Assembly: GCA_951804985.1 (NCBI GenBank)
Contig: OX638133.1
Location: 34,311,963 to 34,375,962, forward strand
DNA from: Dryomyza anilis
Taxonomy: Eukaryota > Arthropoda > Insecta > Diptera > Dryomyzidae
Direction of reading: 5' to 3'
Length of the DNA stretch: 64,000 bases
Shown one piece after another: positions 45,568-57,067 of the stretch. The position numbers were made by a program, and so were the translations under genes. Under the pieces are notes generated by a model that saw nothing but the letters and a program-made list of their open reading frames with translations, did not search any database and was not told the origin of the DNA. Numbering within the stretch: position 1 is the stretch's first letter; the number at the start of each line of letters is the position of its first letter.

Positions 45568-45676
45568 TCTTCCCCGGTAAACTCTTCCCCGTAAAACGCT
45601 TTCCCGTAGAATTATTCCCAGTAGAATTCTTTTCCGTAGAATTATTCCCCGTAGAGTTTTTCCCAGTAGAAGTTTT
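45568..45676. repeat. 15-bp minisatellite
   Basis: Seven or so copies of a CCCGTAGAATTATTC-like word. On the minus strand this reads as a pentapeptide repeat (STGKN/STGNN). The open frame 45889-45563 on the minus strand that includes it has no other protein-like feature. Confidence 0.6.
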
Positions 45677-46502
45677 AGTGTGAGTTTCGTTGTGATGAAT
45701 TTTGATCTGGTGAATTTTGGTGTGGTGAGGTAAAAAAATGTGTGTTGATACTCTGGTGTGAAATATCTTGATATCACTATAATAACTGTAGACATATACC
45801 AACTGGAAAATGTACCTTCTATGGGGGTGCCACGCCCAGTAGTCCAATCCCGCCCACATTCCGCGAGAACGTTTAGAATGGCTGACCAAAATTTCATTAA
45901 ATTTGCTATCCTAATTGCTGATATAATGTGTTTTTAATTTTTGGATAATATGGGAGGTGCCACGCCCAGTCCACCACCAATCTCAACGAGATATATAAAA
46001 TTAGGATATGAAACTCAAAAAATTTAGAAATCGAATTGTATATTTCTTGAAATGATTGTCAAAGAATTAAATTTTCCCAACAAATAAAAGTTGTTTATCT
46101 GACAACTTTTTCGATATTAACTCGATATTTATAACAACAAAAAGAACGATATCATTATAGATAGTTTCATTTATATCGAAAAACCCATCATTCTCGTAAA
46201 ATTTTGGATTATCGAAAACTATAATATGAGCCTATAAAGGATATAGTTTCGATACCGTAAAAGTATTGTTTGGTTTACTGTGCTAAGGTCTTAACTGACA
46301 AAAGATCCAAATTATGAAAAATTAAAGTGGGTGCATCACGTCAATTTTTAAAACTTATCTGCAAATCCGTGTAGAACTGAAATTTCCATGTAATTTCGAT
46401 GAGGACTGTCCGTTGACCGATTTGATTCATTTCAAAAGTCAGAACCAACTTTTGACTAAACCACATAGCTAAACGGATTCGGTTAGTGAAGCTAATCAAA
46501 AC

Positions 46503-46838
46503 CAGTTGGGTAGGTTAGATCACATGGGAAATTTTAAAGTAGGTGTAATTATGATAGTTAGGATTATCAAAATTATAGTCGGTCTAAACATTATTATCAT
46601 GTATTTGAGCATGATATCAATATATATTTGACCAAAAAAGTTTACCTAAGCACGTATACATAAAAATTGATCTTTAAATGTACATTTTATATGAGGTATT
46701 TGAACATAAGTGGTCGGATCATAGGTCACAATGGACCGATCTCGCCAATTTTTTCATATACAGCGTAGATATATTAGTAATCTAAGTTATAAGTTTCATT
46801 TATCTAGCTCTTCAATTTTAAAAGTAGTAGGGATTTCA

Positions 46839-46909
<71 letters not shown>

Positions 46910-47056
46910 TACAGACAGACATCGCTAAATCGACTCAGGAGGTCATGCTGATCAAGAATATATGTACTTTTCCATACCGGAGATGCTTTTTTCAGGGTGT
47001 TACAAACGGCGTACCAAACTGAATATACCCTTTCACTCTTAGTGTAGGGTATAAAT
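46503..47056 (-). mobile_element. M2 repeat, internally deleted copy with long (GTCY)n
   Basis: Nearly the same as 44713-45437, but it jumps from GTCGGTCTAA straight to ACATTATTATCATG, losing about 200 bp. The microsatellite at 46842-46920 has about 17 uninterrupted ACAG units. Confidence 0.7.
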
Positions 47057-47685
47057 ATATAATCCTTTCCATACCGCGCATACCTCCTAAGGAGTGTTCA
47101 AAAAACACCTCGTTTAGAATTAGTTTAACTTAATATTAGTTATACATAAAAATCTTTTCAAATTCAGTATAACATTTGTATATAGAAAATTAATTTGTAA
47201 AAATCAAATTTATTCCGTTAGCAAAAAAATCCACAATTCGTTATTGATAATATCATAGACATATTTAAATTGTTTTATATTTATTATAGCTTCGAGTAGA
47301 ACATGTCTTTTTTGGGTAAAAAATCGCATTTCACATTTACGAGAACCGAATATGTTAGTAGAGCAATAAATGGATGTTGCATCTAAGCTGACAATTTATA
47401 AATATCTCCTAACCCTTATTGTCCTCCACAATCTTTATCGGAAATTGCGAATTTGTTCGATGTGCATTATTTTTTTTTTCAGATTTATTCGATGAAAATT
47501 AAAAACGAAAGAAGCCTATTAAAATAATCACTGCTTCTGTATTTTTGATCCGATTTTTTATATTTATAGTTTGTTGAAAAGCTAATAAAATTTTTCAACT
47601 CATGACTTATCCACTTTTTCAGTTTATGGTGATGGGAGACATAATTTCAATACAATTTTAAAATTGTCGATTTAGGAACGAAAAC
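47057..47685. other. AT-rich noncoding
   Basis: Nothing supported beyond a short M1-like phrase (CCATACCGCGCATACCTCCTA, about 47069). Confidence 0.35.
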
Positions 47686-47689
47686 GCTT

Positions 47690-47835
47690 ACTTTGAGGTC
47701 CCGGCGGGTCCATTTCCCATATTCGGATATCGCTGAAAATTCTTCACATCGATTTTCTCATCCAGCATTTTTAGGGGGTTGACGTCCTCGATTCGAAATC
47801 ATGATTTTCCATTGTCAGTCTAATGCATATAAACA
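47690..47835. repeat. Dispersed repeat pair member (with 40125-40290)
   Basis: TTTGAGGTCCCGGCGGGTCC and CATATTCGGATATCGCTGAA match the 40-kb copy. Confidence 0.5.
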
Positions 47836-48289
47836 AAAATTCCTCTTTTGGCATGAGGTTGTAAGAAAAATATTAGTAGTAATAACCAACTTTACACGGT
47901 TAAAACGAAATCTCTACAAATTGGTTGATGGAACTGCTATGTTCGGTTAGCATTTAAAATTTTACCATTTACACACATCATTTTTACCCATAATTGTTGT
48001 AGTTCAAACTACAATCCGTTAAGTTTTGATTATAAGAACCAACTTAACAGTTGAGAGAACCGAATAATTTGGTCAGACGATAAGTTGGAAACAAGTTTTG
48101 ATTCCAACTGAAACAATATGAATTGCTACTGTTTCTAAACGATTTTTTACGGAGTGTATTACATTTTTTTTTGTTAATTAATAATTTTAAGTTTTTAGAA
48201 AAGTTAAGATTTATAAATCTGTATAAAATTATATGGCAACCTAACTATTTGCGTTTGGGAAAAAAAACCTAAATATGCTGCAAACTGTG

Positions 48290-48935
48290 CAGTGAAAAGG
48301 GTGCAGAGTCATTGCAGATGCGGGTGCTGTTTGTTGCCGCGATAACAGGTACTCTTTTTTTTTTGATTATATCCGCTTTTTAGGATTTACACTAAATAGC
48401 GAGTTGCTGGTACGGTAGAGTGTAGTGAGCAGGAGTAGTATTTTTGTTTGGTGGCTGTTAATCCTTGCAAACAAGTAAATACCTTGTACTGCAAACATGA
48501 CGCGTGGACGGGGTTGTGCGACGCGGCGCAATGAACGTAATCAACGCAACGTCAGACAAACAGGCACACGAGGGTACGTGCCCTCCTTACTTCAATGCCG
48601 TAACCGCGGCGGTGACCCTCAAACGGTACGTGGGCACCATGAGAAATGCAAACAAAACTCGGTGATTGCAATAGAAATTAAGCGAAAGTGGTTGGACTGA
48701 CTGAAGGGTGCTGTTACTGTTGCTGGTGGTGCGAGTTGCAGCGCACAAGGTCATGGTGCATATTGCATGTGGCAGTCAGGCAGGCTAAGGTCGTGTCTGG
48801 GGTCTGCGTTTCGTTTTGGTTACCATTTGGATTTCGATCAAATGGGCTGTATTATTATTAATAAAAATGTGATTCTTCTGTAAATGACAGCAAGAGGCGT
48901 TTACATGACTTCGCAGGATGAGTGAGTGAAACTGA
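48290..48935. other. GC-richest island of the central region
   Basis: Unique sequence with high GC for this window. The plus-strand frame 48497-48700 encodes an arginine-rich 67-residue peptide (MTRGRGCATRRNERNQR...) with no recognised family and no flanking splice or promoter signals I can defend. It may be an alternative exon or a regulatory island. Confidence 0.3.
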
Positions 48936-49785
48936 AATACGAGGGTCTAAATTACAAGAATTTGCAATTTAATGTCAATGGTTTATGAGACGCGCCAGCA
49001 ACTTTTAGTGCAACTTGATTGCAATTCGCAGACAATGACATCGTGTGGCACACGTTCGTGTTGTTTGTTGTCATTGTTCGATTATTTAGTGCCCTGAATA
49101 TCAGAGAATTGATTGCGTCTCTATGTATATAATAATTCAATAATAATAAATATTGATTTTTACTAAAGTACATTAAAAAAAAAATTTTTTTTTTTTTGAA
49201 AATCTAACGGGAGATTTTTTTTTCTTTTTTTACAGATATAATTTTTTTTTTTATCTTATTAAAAATTTTTTATTTGCAGGAGAAGAGAATCCCTCTCCTC
49301 GAAACTAGATTCACAATATCGAACATTTTAGAGATTTAGACACATCTTGCTCGTACACCGTGAAAACAAAATTTTAAAATCACTTTAAACTCCAGTGTAA
49401 AACACTTTATAATTAAAAGTGTGCATATATGATATACTTTAAATTTATAATAAATATTATATTTTATTGTGAGACTTTAAATTTTAAAGTTGAAATTTTA
49501 CTTCTGAAGTATCACTTTTAATTTTTTGTAAGAGTACAAAAAATTCTCTGAATGAGCGTCAGATCGTATAGACATTGCCTGCTGATTTTTTGATTTTGAT
49601 TTTTATATAATTCTTAACCATTCCGGCATCCCTTTTATTCGTACAGTTCATAAAATTGTGCTTATGAACTATATTCTTCTGACATGAAGATAAATTGTGT
49701 TGAATGATATATACATAGAAATTTAATGTGATAGATTTCAAATTAAAATGTTGCACTTTATATTCGGCAAATCTTTCAATTGATA

Positions 49786-49923
49786 AAACGCATCGCTATA
49801 GACCTACCACGTAGGTCGAATTTGACGCTCGATACCGTTACGAAAAAGTGTCCGATATAGTGTGATTTCTCCTTTTTCTCGCATTGTTGTCGGTAACGAT
49901 TTCGAAACGACTGACATACTGGG
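49786..49923 (+). mobile_element. CCCAGT-family MITE, right-end fragment
   Basis: AAAACGCATCGCTATAGACC, GACGCTCGATACCGTTACG and AAAGTGTCCGATATAGTGTG, ending GACATACTGGG, match the right third of 4770-5167. Confidence 0.6.
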
Positions 49924-50376
49924 TACAAACCCAGAGCGGGCATCATTCTGCTTATAGATACATTTGGGAGTGATACATACACTAATGGAGTCTAAAATGT
50001 TGCTAATCACAGCCCTATTTATAAATTTATTTCCATATTTTGCTGCTTATCATGTTCCTGCCAATAAATGTAGTCGTCCCAATTAAATTAAACGAATTGA
50101 ACGCGTTTGAAATATTTTTATATTGCATTGAAAATTTTAATTCTGAAAACAAATACCCATTTTTAATCGAATTAATCAGATTCAAAAGTTATGGTAAGTT
50201 ATAACATATTGGATACGTATTTTTGGACAAAATACATTTTACCGGCCACCACACCAAATTTTGAATCAAGTTTCCTGAATTTTTAGAATTCATAAAAACT
50301 TATATTGCCACCTCTATTAGAACAAGAATATGCACATGGCGGTAAAAATAGACAACCACCACCCAAAATGTTAACC

Positions 50377-50700
50377 AATTGGGAAGGTTAGATCACATGG
50401 GAAATTTTGAAGTAGGGAAATTGTGATAGTTGGTGTGATGAAATTAGTAAGAATTTTGAAAGTTATAGTCGTTCTAAGCCGACTATAAATAATCTACACA
50501 TATGTGAAAATATGCGCGGTTACTATTAAAAGTGGATGATAGGTCACGGGTGTATACGAATCCTAAAAATAACTCAAAACTTGCAATCGCCGAAGAATTA
50601 CATTACATTTAATACCCATATATACAAATGGGTAGGTATACCGAATTTCGTTTTTTTTTTGGTAACCACAAATCGGTTCGCGATAAAGCATTAATAGGTC
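50377..50700 (-). mobile_element. M2 repeat, partial copy
   Basis: CCAATTGGGAAGGTTAGATC, TAAGCCGACTATAAATAATC and TACAAATGGGTAGGTATACC match 44713-45010. The microsatellite half is missing, and a TIR element starts soon after. Confidence 0.6.
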
Positions 50701-50829
50701 GGTTCTCAGGTCACAATAGAGCGATCATGCCAATTTTCTTGTTCAGAGAGCTTAGATATATAAGTAAAATAAATCCAAAAACTCATTGGTCTAACTCTTC
50801 TAATTTTTCCGTAATCTTGATTTCAACAG

Positions 50830-51777
50830 TGCACTATGGGACAGAAGCTCAGTCTAGCTCGCCGAAAATCGGAAATTAAAGTTTGTTGCAGAATGTTTAA
50901 AAATATGCTATTTTATTAATAATTTATGAGAACCTAGAGAACAAACAAAAAATGATAGTGATAGTGAAAAAATCCTACTGCAGGCTTGCTTAAAGCCAAA
51001 AATTTAAAACAAGTGCTTTTTAAGAAATAAAAATGGGTTACATTAAAACTGTCATACCTCTTTCTATAAATACGCCACATGCAGAGTGTTAGTTTTATAT
51101 TTTTGGGAATTCAGAGAACTATCATCTTGTGTATCAAAAATTTCAAATGGCTATTCATGTTTTTCCTGATTATTTGTCAAAAACATAAAAGAAAAATTAC
51201 ATATTTTTCATACAAAAGTAGACATGGAAAAAAAGCTTCCAAATTCTCTTATAAATCTGTTTAACGGAGTTAAACCTTCTTGCATTAGTTTGCCACACCT
51301 CATTTAAAATGAGTTTAAGTGATGAGAAATATACGAAAATCGTTAAATAATTTAACTAAATTTTGTCAGTTTTGCCTTTTCTGTCATTATAATTGACAAA
51401 GCTGGCTCATATTTGGTATGTTAGTTTAGAATTGTGATAGTACCTAATATTATCAGTGTATCTCTTACGATGGTCAAGTTATATAGTTTAAGATGAATTG
51501 TAGGCGTGGTAGTTGTCCAATCACGCCCATAGTAAGAATGGTCATGTGCAATTACAGTATGTATCTAAATACCAATTATAAACAAAATATCTCATTCCAA
51601 ACAAAAGATATAGTAATTTTACCATTTCAATTATATGACAGGTGGGCGAGACAATGAACCAATCTTGTTCATTTTCATATTGACATCTATTCATAGTCCA
51701 TGTATGCTTAGTTTCGTTAAGATTGGCGATAATCTGTATTTACAGCGAGCTAGAATTGACTTCTGTCCCACAGTGCA
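50830..51777. mobile_element. TIR element of about 0.95 kb
   Basis: The left end TGCACTATGGGACAGAAGCT, followed by AGTCTAGCTCGC, is mirrored on the right by GCGAGCTAGAATTGAC then TTCTGTCCCACAGTGCA. The first 18 bp match with one difference, and a GCTCGC block repeats inside. TGCA at each extreme may be target duplication. The interior has no recognisable transposase. Confidence 0.55.
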
Positions 51778-52855
51778 GTATGTTATTTGAGGTTTTTGAA
51801 ATTTGAGGTGTTAAATATACTTAAAAAATGTGAAGGCAGCAGTATTTACAAAAACAATGTGACGTATTAGAATAAGCATATATTAGATATTAAGTAATAA
51901 TAATGCTTTAGTTCAGGAGGCATATTTTAATAAAAAGCAGACAGAGCCTACGAAAAGATGTAATAGTTTGTTTGGCCTAAGGTCTGGGTAATAATTATAG
52001 ATTTTCTTGTTAGATCGTAAATCGGCCAAAAATACCATATTAGTTTTCTAAGTTTTAATCAATAGGGTGAATTATTATTTTACTCGTCAAATACTATTTA
52101 ATACTACAAAATACCATGAAATGAAACGAAAAGAAAAAATAAATGTACATGATACACCATATTTTTGGTATATGTCCTTATAATTTACTCTAGTACGTCA
52201 AAAAAAAAAAAATCCAACATAATAAGGTTATTTGGACCAATATGATCCCTAAGCCGATTTCTATTGAAACTGATGAATTTATATTTTGTGTTCAATGAAA
52301 TGGTTACGAGCAAATAAAAAGAGTTACAATTTCAAAATTAAAATAGCCTTTTACTGAAATAATTAATGCCAAAAATTTTGAAGATTTAAACAATTTATAT
52401 TCGATTTAAACCAAATTCGTTCAATAGACGTACACGGGTTAATGGGGTACACCAAGGTAAAAATTCAATAATGAGTACCCGATCCATGTTCTATGTCATT
52501 TTTTCGGGAATTCACTTCCTTAAAAAAATGGGGAATTTATTTTTTTTTTCTTTATGCATTGATTGGGTTTTTTTGATATCTATTTTTAATTTTGCATTTT
52601 ATATTTTTAATTTTAAGTAAACCATTTGCTTTTAGAGAAAACTAATTTTGAGCAATTATTATTTATAATAATTTATAATCGTAATTTTTGTTTTTAGGAC
52701 GTTGAAAATATAAAAAAAATAATAAATGTTGCTTAGGTCTTTAAGATGAATTACCATTTTCTAGAGAGGAAAAAATCAAAAAAAAAAACATGTTAAAAAT
52801 TTCAAATGAAAAACATTATACCATAGCACATAATCTGCGCCTTTTTTGCCTCCAT
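51778..52855. other. AT-rich noncoding
   Basis: No supported gene. Confidence 0.35.
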
Positions 52856-52859
52856 AAAA

Positions 52860-53596
52860 ATAAACCTAGCATTTTCTTCTTGTTGCTGCAACAATGAGAA
52901 ATTGCAGCGCTGTAATTTGGACAGCTTTTACTAACTGCAATCAACTAAAAACATATATTATATATATATGCGCACAAAAACACAAATATTATCCTTGCTT
53001 CAAGGATATGCCCTTGCGCCGCAGCACACAAGACTCAAAACTGTGGTCAACCTACAAAATTGTTCGGGACAACTTGTGACGGAGTTGTTTGCGAGACGTT
53101 GTCTCGGCTGGCAAAAACAGCAAAAAACAAGAAAAAAATAGAAAGAACAACAGCAAAACTTTGAGTTGCAATCCTTAAATTGTTGTTTTCATATTCTGCA
53201 AAGGAGCAAAAACAAAAACAATACTAAGTACAATAAAGGATTTAAACGAAACAACCGCCTGTATTACATACAATTACACGCACATGCATAAATAATTTCA
53301 ACATAAGGATATGCATGTATATATCCTTGTGTCGTTGACGACGACGACGACGGCTACCCTTGAAAATTTTTTTGCAACAAAAACAAGGCGAGTGCAAATA
53401 ACGATGCAGCGGCGAAGAGCAACAATACGAAATAAGTTCAATATACCGTTAGAAGGATATAAAAAGGACATTTTTCTATAATTGTCTTATAAGGCGAATA
53501 TAGAAAATCCGCTCTCACAATATTCCATTTTCAAAAAAGCGCATGTCTGTTACGCTCTCTCATACAAACTTTCTCTTTTTTTTTTGTACTTTGCAG
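52860..53596 (+). other. Region upstream of semaphorin exon, GC-richer
   Basis: Includes GACGACGACGACGACGGC (about 53336) and a strong pyrimidine tract that ends ACTTTGCAG (53588-53596), a good 3' splice acceptor. The frame 52894-53079 is unassigned. Confidence 0.4.
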
Positions 53597-54301
53597 ATTC
53601 TATGCGAGCGAAACACCTGTGCCCAGTCGCATATACTGCGTAAGGACTTCGTCAGCAATAGCAAGCCAAAGGAGAGCATGGTGTCAAGTGCTTACTCTCT
53701 CAATGTAGACACGCTCTTTCGCCGTGCATCCGTTCAAATAATTCGTAGACAATGTTTTACGCGTCAGTTCGTTGCTGAATTCCGTAGCGTTCGGTTGTGT
53801 TTTTGATGTTCGATTCACGTTTATTTTGTGCAAAATTTACGAAATACTATACTGCAGTACGCGACCGTCGTCGTCTGTGCAATGCAAAAACTTTGATGTG
53901 CATTGGAATTACACCAACTGTTGTGGGTTAAACGCAATTATGGCTTGAAGAAAATGTCTACAAAATATAATCAAAATTTTGAGACAAAAAAATAAGTGAA
54001 ATACTATAAAACAAGTAACTTCTCTAAAGATAACTGAAATACTTAAAATTACAAAATAACATAAAATAATCAAAAATTTCAATTGCAAAAATTATTTCAA
54101 ATATTAAAACTAAAAAATACATAAAAAATAAATATTCAAAAATATATGCAAAAAATGCTCAATTTTTAACTAAATAAACGCGTTGTGCTCAAAATAACAA
54201 AAGTTTTATTCAAATTAATACAAATCTATATGTTTAGCTATATAAATTTTAATAAATAATTAAAAAGTTTAAACAAAAATAAATACAAAAAATTATACAA
54301 A
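53597..54301 (+). other. 5' UTR part of semaphorin exon
   Basis: It lies between the acceptor at 53594-53596 and the ATG at 54302. It contains an upstream ORF at 53602-53643 (13 codons) and another at 53678-53806 (42 codons), which could lower translation of transcripts that begin upstream. The last 300 bp are strongly A-rich, as often seen before fly start codons. Confidence 0.5.
53764..53798 (+). promoter_or_regulatory. Internal core promoter: Inr TCAGTT plus DPE GGTTGT
   Basis: TCAGTT at 53764-53769 fits the fly initiator TCAGTY, with A+1 at 53766. GGTTGT at 53793-53798 is exactly +28 to +33 and fits RGWYVT fully. No TATA box is evident. A transcript from here would skip the start of both upstream ORFs, leaving a shorter leader of about 536 bases before the ATG. 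Confidence 0.55.
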
Positions 54302-54458
54302 ATGTGCAAAAATTTGTTATTAAGTTTTGTGGCGCTCACAGTGTTTTTACTCTGTGTGGATAAAGTTCATTCGGATTATGAAAACACATGGAACTTGTAC
54401 TACGAACAGCCCTGTTGCGGTGGCAGTTTCAATGGCCATCACATCAGACATCACAGAG
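54302..54458 (+). CDS. Class-2 semaphorin (Sema2a/2b-like), first coding exon
   Basis: Class-2 semaphorins are secreted axon-guidance ligands that act through Plexin B in flies. The exon gives 52 codons plus one base: a signal peptide of about 24 residues (LLLSFVALTVFLLCV core, likely cleaved after KVHS), then DYENTWNLYYEQPCCGGSF and a GHHIRHHR tail. From memory, the DYENTWN-YYE-PCC start is typical of mature dipteran class-2 semaphorins; the RHHR end looks closer to Sema2b, but I cannot verify this. The ATG context is ACAAAATG, a good fly context. The exon ends AGAG with GTGAGT as donor (phase 1). No sema-domain exon was found up to 64000, so an intron of more than 9.5 kb follows. Confidence 0.6.
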
Positions 54459-55360
54459 GTGAGTTGTTTATTCAAAAACTTATTAATTGTATATAGATCC
54501 GTACTACTGACCAATATGCATTGAAAAGACGTATTTTTTATGTGTAGATGGTGTTTTAATATAAAATTAATGTAGTTAAAACTTATTTAATATGGCGGTT
54601 ATTTTTATAAATTCAGTGTATTAATATAAAATGTTATAAATACTTTCTGTTTTTGTCTTTTTTGTTTTGTTTTAGGCTCATATGATAAAATTATTGCTTT
54701 TTAAAATATACTTTAGTAAACTTTAGTAACTAAGTAGTAGGGAAAGTGCGTCTAAAATAGAAAAAAGGTCAAAAATATGAAATTCATAATTCATTCGATG
54801 TTTCAGTGAAATTGTGTAGTTTTTCTAAGGCTGCGACGGTCAGTGAATATTTGTAAACTTTTAACATATTAATTATTCTTAATTTAAAACATGTTCACTA
54901 AAATGTTAAACAATTCTTTTTTTTTTTTTTTTTTTTTAGTAAAAAAAAATATTATTTTTTTTATTATTTTATTTATTTGTATTAATTTTTAATATTTTTA
55001 TTTATCATTTTTATTTTATTCTTTAACCTTTCTCCAGTTATCGTTTAGAATGGTGTGTTGTACTTGCTAAAGAAAATATTTTACTAACGGTCATCATCTA
55101 TCAAAATTCTGCTTATTATATCTGTTTTATAAAATTTTGTTCCGCAAATAGGGGCTATGAATAATATGCCAGGGTGACATCGAACAAAAAATCTCTGAGT
55201 AACGCGTAAATGCTGCTCCTAGATGTATGTTGTATGCATTTTTCATTGCATTTTACAGTGTAAATAATGCATATTTTTAGGGGCATGTTACGAATTCTCA
55301 ATTTTCAAACGAATGTGACTAAATTGACAACAATTTCGTTAAAATTTTATAACATTGGCG
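54459..55360 (+). other. Start of the long semaphorin intron
   Basis: AT-rich with poly-T runs (54918-54939). No gene or clear repeat seen. Confidence 0.4.
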
Positions 55361-55487
55361 CATAATCATAGACAGTTTATAGTCAACTTTAAATTTAAAA
55401 TCACCTTTTTGACAATTTATTCTACAAAAAATTTATCAAAAAAGTCAAATTTATTTTTAAAGTCGCCTGTAAATTGTCTATGATTAT
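55361..55487. mobile_element. Compact near-palindromic MITE
   Basis: CATAATCATAGACAGTTTAT, then AGTCAACTTTA, is matched in inverse by TAAAGTCGCC and TGTAAATTGTCTATGATTATG with about four differences in 31 bp. The element is only 127 bp and abuts the ATATCGTCGTT-family MITE fragment. Confidence 0.6.
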
Positions 55488-55489
55488 GA

Positions 55490-55718
55490 AAATCTTAATT
55501 TAAACTTTGTTGGCAAATATTTCAAAAACTAATTGCTACATTTTTAAAGTTGAAATACCAATTGATAGATTCACATTTTCTTATCATATATATATCATAT
55601 ATCGTACATTTATTGAGCTCATCGATCAAAAATTAAAAGATATATAAAGGTTTTTGTAAAGGAACAATTGGCATTTTGAAAATGTAGTTGGTGACTTTTA
55701 GTTCTACAATGACGATAT
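55490..55718 (-). mobile_element. ATATCGTCGTT-family MITE, partial copy
   Basis: ACATTTTTAAAGTTGAAATA, CAATTGATAGATTCACATTT and GGCATTTTGAAAATGTAG, ending GACTTTTAGTTCTACAATGA then CGATAT, follow the 30149 copy. The left terminal repeat is missing or displaced by the 55361-55487 element. Confidence 0.55.
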
Positions 55719-56615
55719 ATTGAATTTCTTGAATTTCTATTATTTTTTTGATATTTTTGTTTTACATAATAGCTGACAATTTTTAACCAATATCAAATGA
55801 TCTGAGTATAAGGTTTTATTTCGAATCTAGAAGTCTAGAATAATATTAAGAATGCAATTTTGCGCTATTTATACCATTTACAAATGAAGTTGAAATGAAT
55901 GATATAGTTTATATATTGCTTAAGATACAAGAAAACCATATTTTGTGCCTGTTTCATATTTCAAGAATCTATATATCTGAAACTATGGTAGTCAGGAAAT
56001 TCAAAATTTGTATTATTTCTAATTTTAGATCATAAATTAATCAAAATGTCCTTAATTTCTGAGATGGTGCTACCACCAGTATATGTGTTTTACCCATATA
56101 CATTTCATACATATTTTGAAAAAATTTGCATACAAGATTTCATGCCGGAAGTATGGCATTTCTCCACATAAAAAAAAAAAAAAAAAAAAGATTTTTAGTT
56201 TAGGAAATAAATACCATTTGTTAATAATCTGGAAATATTAAAATTGTATCTAAAATGTTTTATTTTTTAATATATAACATAAAAGTGAGGTCTATTGATT
56301 CACCATATTAATTAAATAATACCCCAAGAAGATATTTACTTTATTAGATTAGACATGATTATACCTGAAATGGTCAGTTCTCGATGATGACCTAGAATAA
56401 TTTCTAAGACCTAATAATTTCTAAGATATGGGACGTAAAAAGAACTGAATATTTTTTTTTTCAAGTATTATAACAAATCGCATTTTAAATTCACTTCTAT
56501 TTCCACATATTTTTATTAAACGTATTTTATATCAGCGCTTCCATACACTCGACACTAAATAAATTAAAATAGCATATCAAGTGTAGAATTATATTTTATT
56601 GTTTTTGCAATTTAC

Positions 56616-56620
<5 letters not shown>

Positions 56621-56649
<29 letters not shown>
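56621..56649. repeat. (TA)n microsatellite
   Basis: About 14 TA dinucleotides. A short CA run lies near 56748-56763. Confidence 0.8.
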
Positions 56650-56653
<4 letters not shown>

Positions 56654-57067
56654 AAGAACAAATTGCAAAAATCCAAAAAAATATATAAGAACAATTTCTT
56701 CGAAGACAACTAAGGAGTCCTAGTTGCACATGTCCTTACTGCAATGCACAACACACACACACAAACTTTTTGCAGTATATCTTGCGTTAGTATTGTGCTG
56801 TGCACTTAACTCTGCTTCGTTGTCCATTTGTCTCCATTGTCTCTGCTGAAGCTCGTCTCCATTTTCGAAGCCAGTTTCATGTCTCCATTTGCCACCTCAA
56901 GCGCTACCATTTTACTGTAATACATTTTTATTGCCATATACATATTTTACACCATTTTAGTGTTTTGCTCACTTTCTTTATTTCTTTGTTTCACAACTCT
57001 GTGTATTTGTTCTATTTGAAAGATTTGTATGTCCTTTATTTAAGTGTGACGTCTGGTCAATTTTAGT

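Noticed and set aside
53543..53806. 87-codon open frame before the semaphorin exon as a separate gene
   Set aside because: It crosses a strong splice acceptor at 53594-53596 and an initiator; the downstream part is better explained as an upstream ORF in a 5' UTR.
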